35,776 nt of DNA from Microvirga tunisiensis (GTDB taxonomy: Bacteria > Pseudomonadota > Alphaproteobacteria > Rhizobiales > Beijerinckiaceae): NCBI RefSeq assembly GCF_009296175.1, contig NZ_VOSK01000046.1, positions 1 through 35,776 on the forward strand, in the 5' to 3' direction. The translations under genes and the position numbers were made by a program. Within the stretch, counting starts at the first letter, position 1. Each line of letters opens with the position of its first letter. The notes beneath the pieces were generated by a model. It made no database searches. It was not told the origin of the DNA and was given only the letters and a program-made list of their open reading frames with translations. Positions 24,584 through 31,765 of the stretch are shown here, piece after piece.

Positions 24584-25507
24584 ATGCCCAGTTCTGCTAA
24601 GCCGGCATCCACGCAGAATCCCGTCGCCATGGCAGTCGGGTTGCCGGATGCGCCGGTTCTGACCACACGCGCGGCTCGCGGGACCGGTCTGGCGTTCCTT
24701 GAGCTCAATTGCGAACGGCGCAACGTCGGCATTACCCACCCAGTGCGCGAAGACGCGTTCTTGGTCGCGCTCCAGATGAACACGTGCCCCGATTTCGATT
24801 TGTACGCAGATGGCAAGTCGATAGCACCAAAGGATTTCGATGCCGGCACTGTCGCAATCTTCGACTTAAGGATGAACCTTGCCACTGACTTGCGAGACCC
24901 ATTCCACGCTGTCAATCTCTACTTGCCCCACAAGGCGCTTGTGGCCATGGGTGACGACGGGGATATCCCGAGGCACATCCAGGAACTTCATCATAAGGTT
25001 GGTGAGACTGTTCGGGATCCGGTCGCCCGCGATTTGCTGTTGGCTATACGGCCAGCCCTCGCTGCAAGACCGGAGGAAACCCCCGAACTCTTCGTTGATC
25101 ACGTTGCACTGGCGCTTTCGGTTCACGTTGCCCGTCGATACGGCGACGTCGCGGCATTGCCGCGGCAATGGGGAGGCGGTCTCGCACCATGGCAGGAGCG
25201 TCAAGCCAAAGAGCTCCTCGACGCCCACATGGGCGGGGGCCTCACGCTGAACGCCCTCGCTCGCTCCTGTGACCTTTCGATCAGGCACTTCACGCGCGCG
25301 TTTCGTCAGTCGACCGGCATGGCACCCTATCAGTGGCTGCAACATCGGCGGATGGAGAAAGCGAAGCAACTCTTGGAGACATCGTCGACTTCGCTGAGCG
25401 CCATTGCCTTGGACTGTGGTTTTGCAGATCAGAGCCATTTCACCAGAACCTTTTCGCGCGTTGTTGGCGTGACGCCAAGGACATGGCGCCACACGAAACG
25501 CGAATAG
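24584..25507 (+). CDS. AraC-family transcriptional regulator
   Basis: The protein has 307 residues. The C-terminal 100 residues contain both AraC helix-turn-helix units: GLTLNALARSCDLSIRHFTR followed by AFRQSTGMAPYQWLQHRRME, and SLSAIALDCGFADQSHFTRT followed by FSRVVGVTPRTWR. The N-terminal 190 residues resemble the cupin-like effector part of AraC proteins that control oxidoreductase or hydrolase genes (LVALQMNTCPDFDLYADGK, HAVNLYLPHKALVAMGDD). An A-G-rich sequence precedes the ATG. The gene directly downstream on the same strand, an alpha/beta hydrolase, is the most likely target. GC content is lower than in the central operon. Confidence 0.88.
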   Translation: MPSSAKPASTQNPVAMAVGLPDAPVLTTRAARGTGLAFLELNCERRNVGITHPVREDAFLVALQMNTCPDFDLYADGKSIAPKDFDAGTVAIFDLRMNLATDLRDPFHAVNLYLPHKALVAMGDDGDIPRHIQELHHKVGETVRDPVARDLLLAIRPALAARPEETPELFVDHVALALSVHVARRYGDVAALPRQWGGGLAPWQERQAKELLDAHMGGGLTLNALARSCDLSIRHFTRAFRQSTGMAPYQWLQHRRMEKAKQLLETSSTSLSAIALDCGFADQSHFTRTFSRVVGVTPRTWRHTKRE

Positions 25508-25608
25508 TTTTGGCTCAATCGTTCCACGTTTGGCCGTTTCGTTCATGACCCAAGGGGCAAGCGTCCGTAAATCTCGGCCGTCGATTTCTTAACCCTAGGA
25601 GGTGTCAA

Positions 25609-26322
25609 ATGGCTGGTGCTGCTGGAGCCCTGGTTTCGATTGTTCTTGTCCATGGTGGTTTTGTGGACGGTTCCGGCTGGGAGCCGGTCTACACCATGCT
25701 GAAGAACGACGGCTACGCAGTCAGTGTCGTGCAGAACCCAACATCGTCGCTGGCCGATGACGTTGCGGCCACCAAGCGGGTCGTCGCCGGCGAGACGAAC
25801 CCGGTCATTCTTGTCGGCCACTCGTACGGCGGGGTCGTGATCACGGAAGCAGGCAACGATCCGAAGGTTCGGGGACTGGTCTATATCGCGGCCTTTGCGC
25901 CGGATCGGGGCGAGTCCGTCGCGTCGCTCATCAAGAACCCCGCGCCGGGAGCTCCGGTACCTCCGATCTTGCCGCCGCAGGACGGATACCTGCTGCTCGA
26001 CAAGACCAAATTTGCCGCGTCCTTCGCGGCTGATCTCCCCAAGGAAAGGGCGGACTTCATGGCGAACTCGCAGCTTCCCTGGGGCGTGAGCGCTTTGGAA
26101 GCGGCAGTAACGGAAGCGGCCTGGAGAACCAAGCCGAGCTGGTATCTGGTCGCCACCGAGGACAAGATGATCCCGCCCGAGGCACAGCGGGCCATGTCCA
26201 GGCGCGCCGGCGCAATGGTGACCGAAGCGAAGGGCAGCCATGCGATTTACGTCTCGCAGCCGGAAGCGGTGGTCGCCGCGATCAAGAATGCCGCGAAGGG
26301 CGTAGGAGCGGCGGCAGAGTAA
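25609..26322 (+). CDS. Alpha/beta hydrolase (methylesterase/EstC-like)
   Basis: This 237-residue protein begins after TAGGAGGTGTCAA, an ideal ribosome site. It has the oxyanion motif VLVHGGFVDGSGWEPVY, the nucleophile motif VGHSYGGVV, an acid in VATEDKMIPPEAQ and a catalytic His in KGSHAIYVSQPE. It resembles the small esterases annotated as EstC or salicylate-esterase-like, which lack a signal peptide. It may be regulated by the AraC protein encoded 101 bases upstream. The substrate is not known. Confidence 0.88.
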   Translation: MAGAAGALVSIVLVHGGFVDGSGWEPVYTMLKNDGYAVSVVQNPTSSLADDVAATKRVVAGETNPVILVGHSYGGVVITEAGNDPKVRGLVYIAAFAPDRGESVASLIKNPAPGAPVPPILPPQDGYLLLDKTKFAASFAADLPKERADFMANSQLPWGVSALEAAVTEAAWRTKPSWYLVATEDKMIPPEAQRAMSRRAGAMVTEAKGSHAIYVSQPEAVVAAIKNAAKGVGAAAE

Positions 26323-26758
26323 ACATCTGCCACTCGACCGAGAAGCGGGTTCGACATCCGTATTCACGCTTTTCGGTCGCAGTGCGGATGAGCGCAGTTG
26401 AGACACCATGGGAACGTCTTAGAATGGCACGAGGCAGACCTTAGCTGGATATCCGCTTTGAGACTGGGTCCGGTCGATCACATGAACCGCTACACGGATT
26501 GTTTCCATCTTGGTGAGCCCCGCTGATCCCTAGACCTTGCCGGACCCCCTTGCTCCTGTTGGCGTTCTTACAAACCGATGTTGCTGCCTGAGAGGCTCCG
26601 CGACACACGCATACCGGCAGCTTAGTCGGACCAGAGGTCGCTTTTCGGGGGCGGCGTCGGGTAGCCAATCGACTTGCCGAACGAGGTCCTGTTACATCCG
26701 GCAGCCCAGCCAGGATGCTGCGCCGGTCTCGGCTCATTAGGATTCAGTGAGAGCAGCC
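26323..26758. other. Intergenic region without a supported gene
   Basis: No frame here combines a ribosome site with protein-like sequence. I see no terminator with a T-run behind the hydrolase. Confidence 0.5.
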
Positions 26759-26860
26759 ATGGACCGCAACAATGACCAAGGCTCACTGGGAGCCACTATC
26801 GCCGCTGTGCTCGTGCTGACCGGGACCATCAGCGCGCTTTATCTGCCGCTTTTCCTCTGA
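26759..26860 (+). CDS. Possible 33-aa membrane peptide
   Basis: The ATG at 26759 opens MDRNNDQGSLGATIAAVLVL then TGTISALYLPLFL, ending at the TGA 26858-26860. A short charged head followed by one 20-residue hydrophobic helix is a common form of small membrane proteins. GAGAG upstream is a weak ribosome site. The gene stands directly before the truncated IS5 element. Only composition supports it. Confidence 0.35.
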   Translation: MDRNNDQGSLGATIAAVLVLTGTISALYLPLFL

Positions 26861-26942
26861 TGAAGGATCGGCTCGCCCGAACAGCCAGTTGAGGGCACAC
26901 CGTCTGCTGGTTAGCCCGGGAGCCGAACCCGATGCATTGGCG

Positions 26943-27527
26943 TCAGGCCCTCAGGGCCTTCTGGAGCCAGTCCTTCAGCCCACGATAAGCCGTGTCGGCC
27001 CACATCAACTCAATGGCCGGAAACAGATTCTGCAGACCCTCCAGCAGGAGTTCGGCTCCGGCGCGGTCATGGAGGTCGGCGGGATGCACCTTGTTCTTCA
27101 GCAGATTGCCTTGTGTATCAACCAGAAGATGGCGCTTGCGGCCGTTGATCTTCTTGCCGCCATCGTATCCACGCGGTCCGCCCATCTCAGAGGTTTTCAC
27201 TGATTGGCTGTCGATGATCGCCGCACTCGGCTGCGGATTGCGGCCGGTCTGACAGCGATAGCTCTCGCGCAGAACCTGGGTCACGTGTTCCCAGGTACCA
27301 TCCTCGCGCCACTGCGCATAGTGGTAGAAGACAGCACCGCGCGGCGGATACTCGTGCGGCAGCAGCCGCCATTGCGCCCCGGTGCGCAGCAGATAGAAGA
27401 TGGCATCGACGATGCGCCGGAGCGGATAGGTCTGCCGCCGTCCCGCCGGATGACTGCGGGGGACGAGGGGCGCGAGCAGTGCCCATTCGGCATCAGTGAG
27501 ATCGCAGGCATAGAGACAAGTATCCAT
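26943..27527 (-). mobile_element. IS5-family transposase, 3'-truncated, with its left element end
   Basis: The ATG at 27525-27527 has GAGGAG upstream. The 194 residues read ACDLTDAEWALLAPLVPRSH, RIVDAIFYLLRTGAQWRLLP, AAIIDSQSVKTSEMGGPRGY, then GGKKINGRKRHLLVDTQGNL and MWADTAYRGLKDWLQ. This holds the first two catalytic Asp residues (IDSQSVK and WADTAY). The usual last 70-80 residues, with RRWVVERTF and the catalytic Glu, are missing, so the copy is dead. The upstream end of the element is near 27635 (minus: GAGGCTGGTGAGC). No matching right end is visible near 26940. Confidence 0.85.
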
Positions 27528-27624
27528 AGCGGGGCTCCTCAACCGTTGCACACCCCGCATCCGCCTCATCAATCTTCACGAAAGCTATTCCAAATCAAGC
27601 ACTTGAAGCGAGTAATAAAATTGC

Positions 27625-27876
27625 TCACCAGCCTCTTAGCCTATGATAAAATGGTTCTACCGCCTTGACGAGATCGTCCTCCAAGCGGGCGTACATCCTC
27701 GCCGCTTCGTATTGAGGATCGATCCCACGATCCGCCAACATCTTCAGATACTTTTGTGTGTCGGATAATTGACGCTGATAATCATCATAACTCTTGAGTA
27801 AAGCCCAACTTGAATTAGGTAATTTATTCCTTAGCCAGGCTATTACTTTGACAGCCTGTCCGAATTTAATAGCCAC
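27625..27876 (-). pseudogene. Unknown AT-richer gene, 3' end cut off by the IS5 element
   Basis: The GTG at 27874-27876 has AAAGGAG six bases upstream. The protein begins MAIKFGQAVKVIAWLRNKLP, continues LLKSYDDYQRQLSDTQKYLK and reaches MYARLEDDLVKAVEPFYH. The last four codons before the stop (LRGW) lie in the end of the neighbouring IS5 element, so the true C-terminus was replaced by the insertion. Codon and base use are clearly AT-richer than the rest of the window, a sign of transfer. It is predicted to be helical and soluble; no family is recognised. A complete IS427-type element lies only 67 bases upstream of its start, so the fragment sits between two IS copies. Confidence 0.55.
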
Positions 27877-27939
27877 TTTCGTCTCCTTTGCGAACTGTTC
27901 CCACTGAAGCTAAATGTGTGTGGTTTGAATGTCATTGCT

Positions 27940-28721
27940 TTAGGTCGTGTGGACGGATTTGATGAGGATGAAACTCAGAGCAAGTGCGACGAAGGAACCG
28001 TAGTTCACGTCAGTCTTCTCGCAGCGTAAAGCAATGCGCTTGAAGCGCTTGAGCTTTCCCATGGTTTGCTCGATGCGAGCGCGCCCGCGGTAGAGCGCCT
28101 TGGGAAAGAACTTCGGCTTGTCTTTGGTCGTCGTGCGGTACGGAATGGCCGGGCAGATGCCGCGGGAACGGGCAGCCTGTCGGTTAGCCTTGGCGTCATA
28201 GCCCTTGTCACCCACAGCCGCCCGCGGCGTGATGTCGGGACCAAGATCGAGCAGCATCTCGAAGTGCGGGCTGTCGCTGGCCTCCCCACCGGTCAGGCAA
28301 AAGCCCAGCGGATCGCCAGCCCAGTCGGTCTTGAGGTGGATCTTGGTCGAGAAGCCGCCACGGGAGCGGCCCAGGGCCTGCCGGCTCTGCCCCCTTTTGC
28401 CCCGGCGGCCGAGACATGCGCCCGCACGATGGTGGAGTCGAACATCTGCACCAGATGCGCCGTGTCACTCAGAGCCGCCAAGGCGTCGAAGAAGGCCTCG
28501 AACACGCCCGTCCGGCTCAGGCGCCAGAAGCGTTTCCAGACAGAGTTCCAGTTACCAAAGCGCTCAGGTAGGGCCCGCCAGGTGATGTTGTGAACCGTGA
28601 AGTAGTGCAGCGCCTCCAGGAAGCGGCGGTCATTGCGGCCCTTGGCGCCGCGCCGGGAACACGAGGCGGTAAACACTCGCAGCACTGTCGCCCAGTCGTC
28701 CTCCGTCATTCCCGTCAGCAT
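27940..28721 (-). CDS. IS427-type transposase, two frames joined by -1 frameshifting
   Basis: Frame 1 starts at the ATG 28719-28721 with AGGAGG upstream: MLTGMTEDDWATVLRVFTAS, ALHYFTVHNITWRALPERFG and QMFDSTIVRAHVSAAGAKGG, with the first catalytic Asp in FDSTIVRAH. Frame 2 continues as ALGRSRGGFSTKIHLKTDWA, AAVGDKGYDAKANRQAARSR, then RARIEQTMGKLKRFKRIALR with the second Asp (GDKGYD) and the catalytic Glu (RIEQTMGKLK). The change lies at the run AAAAGGGGGC (28389-28398 on the minus strand), where a -1 slip joins the frames. Such slips are used by many IS5 members to make full transposase, so this copy may be active. The stop TAA is completed by flanking target DNA at 27940. Confidence 0.85.
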
Positions 28722-28816
28722 GGTCGCGCCTCCTGAAGCCGACCCGCTATGAATCATCGCTACACTGATTTGGGAATCTACCTACCCGTTGCTCGGCCCA
28801 ATCCGTCCACACGGCC
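27943..28816 (-). mobile_element. Complete IS5/IS427-type insertion sequence (874 bp)
   Basis: The ends GGTCGTGTGGACGGATT (27943-27959) and, inverted, GGCCGTGTGGACGGATT (28800-28816) match at 16 of 17 positions. TA flanks both ends (27941-27942 and 28817-28818), consistent with a 2-bp target duplication. The element contains one transposase in two overlapping frames. Size and ends fit the IS427 group of the IS5 family. Its insertion point lies between the truncated 83-codon gene and the gene remnant at 28867. Confidence 0.9.
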
Positions 28817-28866
28817 TAGTGCAAGATCTGCCGCATTAGATCAGGCGAAGTCATCTTTGCCATGGG

Positions 28867-29469
28867 TCAGTTCCCGATATCTACGAGGTGCTGGAGGAAT
28901 TCTTCGATCTGCATGGCATCCTGACGCACACGCGCTGCACCAGCCAGGATCTCGTTGGTCCAATCGATGGTGTCGATCAGCACAAAATCCTCGGCGCTGC
29001 CTTCAACGCCGCGCGCATCAAGCCCAATCCCCACGACGTATCGAAACTCGGGTCGAGCCGCCTTGGCGGCAACGCACCGCAACTGCAATTCTTGACTGCG
29101 GCGCTCCCGGTATTTGGCATACTCGGCGCGCGGCGCCCCGGGACCGATCAGCAAAGCGTAGACCACATCTGGCCGATCGGATGGGAGCATACTACCAACC
29201 CAGGCATCACGCGCCCGCTCTGCCCGCTCAAGGATTGCTTTCGATAATATCCGACGATGGAAGCGCGGCTCAGAAGCCATGATGCGCACCATCTTCTCAT
29301 AATCGTTCATGTCAAGTTCGTTGCCAAATTCGAGGGTACGGTCGAGGTAATGGTCGGTGAGTTACTCAACGAGCCCGTCCCAGAATGCGCTGACTTGGTT
29401 CTCCCGCTGCCCGGCCAGAAAACGGGCATTGGTTTCGATGCTGCGCCAGAGGTCGGGCACCACCCAATA
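28867..29469 (-). pseudogene. Unknown gene, 201-codon remnant with an internal stop and 5' end cut by IS1182
   Basis: From the inner edge of the IS1182 repeat at 29469, the minus frame reads YWVVPDLWRSIETNARFLAG, then QVSAFWDGLVE, a TAA at 29362-29364, LTDHYLDRTLEFGNELDMND and on to the stop at 28867. The composition is equally protein-like on both sides of the stop, so it is a nonsense mutation. An ATG after the stop (29308-29310) could still give 147 residues. The rest contains RRILSKAILERAERARDAWV and FVLIDTIDWTNEILAGAARV, with no motif I know. The beginning of the gene is not found on the far side of the IS, where a different gene fragment lies. Confidence 0.6.
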
Positions 29470-31237
29470 TGGACTTGCTTCGGAAGAGATACTGCTGGCG
29501 AATGTGCCGGAGCCCTTGGGGCACGGATCAGCGTTCTAGGTTTTAGGGGGCAGTCCCACCATCTCGGAGGTCCTCATGTCGCTCCGCCCGACCCCGTACC
29601 GTGATGTTCCGGTCGCAACGGCAGCCGTCGCGCGTGCCGCGTTCCCGCATGGCAGCCCCTATCTGCGCCTGCGTGACCACCTTGGGACGATCTTTACCGA
29701 TGCCCAGTTCGCGTCCCTCTTTGCCTCTTGCGGGCGGCCGATGCGGTCCGCAGCCGCATCGATTGGAAGTACCTGCTGAGCCTGGAACTGACCGATCCTG
29801 GCTTTGACGCTTCGGTTCTGAGCGAGTTCCGCAGCCGTCTCGTCGCCGGAGGCGCGGAAGAACAGTTGCTCGACACTCTCCTGGCGCTGTGCCAGGAGCA
29901 CAAGCTGCTGAGCGCCCGAGGCCGTCAGCGCACCGACTCGACCCATGTGCTCGGAGCCGTCCGCTCCCTGAACCGTCTCGCCTGCGTGACCGAGACCATG
30001 CGGGCGGCCCTCAATGTCTTGGCGTCCGCGGCTCCCGCATGGTTGCGCGCTCATGCCAATCCCGCCTGGATCGAGCGGTATGGCAGGCGAGCTGACGACT
30101 ATAATGTCCCGCAAGGCGAGGCGAAGCGGCGCGCCCATGCCGAGCAGATCGGGCGTGATGGTCATCAGCTGCTTGCTGCCATCATAGCTCCTGGTGCACC
30201 AATCTGGCTGCGTGAGATCCCGGCCATTGAGCTGCTGCGGCAGGTATGGGTGCAGAATTTCTGTCTCACCGACCAAGCTCAGACCGGAGAACCTGAGGAT
30301 GGCCTATTCTCTGAGACCACTCCCCGGGTGCAGTGGCGGACCGACCATGAGGGATTTCCGCCCTCCCTGCTGATGGCCGGATCACCCTACGATCCAGAGG
30401 TCCATTATGCCAATAAGGGGACGACAACCTGGATTGGCTACAAGGTTCATCTGACCGAGGCTTGTGACGAGGGCGGCCCGCACCTGATCACGCATGTGGA
30501 GACCACGCCGGCACCGGTCGTGGATCGCGACGCCCTCAACACCATTCATGATGGGCTCAAGGCCAAGGGTCTGCTACCCGATACCCATCTTGTCGACGCC
30601 GGCTATGTCGCGGCCGATCAACTCGTCGCCAGTCGCCGGACCTATGGCGTCACGCTCCTGGGGCCGGCTCCCCGGAATTATCAGTGGCAGACTCAATCCG
30701 GTGAGGGCTTCACCTTGCAGGACTTCATCTTCGATTGGGATCGGCAAGTCGCAATCTGTCCGGCCGGGCACGAGAGCTGGAGCTGGCGTCCGGATTACTG
30801 GCAGGGACGAACCGCCTTCAAGGTGCGTTTCTCGACCACTCACTGTCGTCCCTGTCCGTTGAAGGCACAGTGTACCCGCAGCGATCGGCGGCTCCTGACG
30901 CTGCGCCCACAGGAGGAACATGAGACCCTTGCAGCGGCTCGCGAGCGTGAGGCGCAGCCTGCCTTCGCCAAAGAGTACCAGAAGCGCGCCGGCATCGAGG
31001 GAACAATCTCCGCCGGGGTCCGGGCTCTGCACCTGCGGCGCTCGCGCTACATCGGTCTCACCAAGACGCATCTCCAGCACGTGCTGACGGCGGCTGCCAT
31101 GAACCTCATCCGACTCGGGGCTTGGTTCGCGGGCACGCCGCTCGCACGAACCCGGCAATCCGCCTTTACCAAGCTCATGATGGCTCCCGTCCCAGCATGA
31201 TGAATTCGCCAGCAGTATCCTTTTCGGAGCAAGTCCA
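29470..31237 (+). mobile_element. IS1182-type insertion sequence, internally deleted
   Basis: The terminal inverted repeats are 34 bases long with four mismatches. The left one (29470-29503) begins TGGACTTGCTTCGGAAG and ends ACTGCTGGCGAAT; the right one (31204-31237) is its inverse. Together they enclose one transposase gene. Flanking bases (CAATA on the left, ACTCG on the right) show no target duplication, and the genes on the two sides are unrelated. This points to a later rearrangement rather than a simple insertion. Confidence 0.85.
29576..31200 (+). pseudogene. IS1182 transposase with a frame-changing deletion
   Basis: The ATG at 29576 with TCGGAGG upstream opens MSLRPTPYRDVPVATAAVAR, then RAAFPHGSPYLRLRDHLGTI and FTDAQFASLFA, the normal IS1182 N-terminus. 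At about 29730 the reading must jump to another frame, ADAVRSRIDWKYLLSLELTD, and continues unbroken to 31200 (ALNTIHDGLKAKGLLPDTHL, VDAGYVAADQLVASRRTYGV, then KRAGIEGTISAGVRALHLRR). The family usually has about 25-30 residues between these points (a segment like 'P...WRLALVTxLQFAENLxDRQA'), so roughly 80 bases appear lost together with the frame. The copy should be inactive by itself, although the end repeats could still be mobilised. Confidence 0.8.
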
Positions 31238-31431
31238 ACTCGCTGCTGAGCCGGCGCACCGGAGCGCCTGTGGCACGGCTGCGTCCCACCGACGATCCCG
31301 CAAAGGTGCAGGTGCTGTGGTGGGACGGCGAGCAGTGGAAAGCTCCCGGCCCGTTCGGCACGCCCACCATGACCCTGGAGCGGGCTTTGGACTACATCGC
31401 CTCAGAACGCGCATTTTGGATCCACGTCTGA
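31238..31431 (+). pseudogene. 3' fragment of a small unknown gene cut by the IS1182 element
   Basis: Just outside the right repeat the plus frame reads NSLLSRRTGAPVARLRPTDD, then KVQVLWWDGEQWKAPGPFGT and ERALDYIASERAFWIHV, stopping at 31429-31431. The composition is strongly protein-like, with a Trp-rich core. No start codon exists outside the repeat, so the 5' end was lost. I do not recognise the family; it would be a small soluble protein of about 65-70 residues. It is not the partner of the fragment on the left side of the IS. Confidence 0.5.
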
Positions 31432-31450
31432 TCCTCAGCGCCCTCAAGAA

Positions 31451-31591
31451 ATGGCCAAGGTCGAGCTTAGTGGCGGCCAGGACATCAAGCACCCGGAGAG
31501 CCGTTGGCTGACCACTCTGCTAAACCAAGCGCGCATGAACTTCGCCTTCATTCATGCGCAGCACCTCGGAGTAGGCAATAATTCGCGTTGA
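31451..31591 (+). CDS. Possible 46-aa protein, weak
   Basis: The ATG at 31451 opens MAKVELSGGQDIKHPESRWL then LNQARMNFAFIHAQHLGVG, stopping at 31589-31591. The sequence looks plausible but there is no ribosome site, and it begins 20 bases after the preceding gene fragment. It may be another gene fragment. No family is recognised. Confidence 0.22.
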   Translation: MAKVELSGGQDIKHPESRWLTTLLNQARMNFAFIHAQHLGVGNNSR

Positions 31592-31643
31592 CCGATTTAG
31601 GACTTATATTTCTATTTGGCAGCCTCGCGCAGGGGAAGATGCA

Positions 31644-31760
31644 GTGTTTATCCGAGCAATGAAACTACTCGCGAAGATTTTGCCAGAGAACACTTCAGTT
31701 AAGGCAGTTCGTGTGCTTCGAGAGTTTGACAGAAACGTTAAGCTCTATTCCAGTGCTTAG
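31644..31760 (+). CDS. Small ORF (38 aa) coupled to the RTX gene
   Basis: The GTG at 31644 has AGGGGAAG upstream; the in-frame ATG at 31659 is an alternative. The protein MFIRAMKLLAKILPENTSVK then AVRVLREFDRNVKLYSSA is basic and helical. It ends at the TAG 31758-31760, and the RTX ATG follows five bases later, so reinitiation is likely. A possible promoter lies upstream: TTGACC (31588-31593), 17 bases, then TCTATT (31611-31616). The DNA is AT-richer than the RTX repeats. No family is recognised. A role as leader or helper peptide of the RTX protein is inferred only from position. Confidence 0.4.
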   Translation: MFIRAMKLLAKILPENTSVKAVRVLREFDRNVKLYSSA

Positions 31761-31765
31761 ATGAA

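Noticed and set aside
31588..31616. Strong sigma-70 promoter before the small RTX-linked ORF
   Set aside because: The -35 box is good but the -10 box matches only four of six positions, so I mention it only as a possibility and do not list it as a feature.
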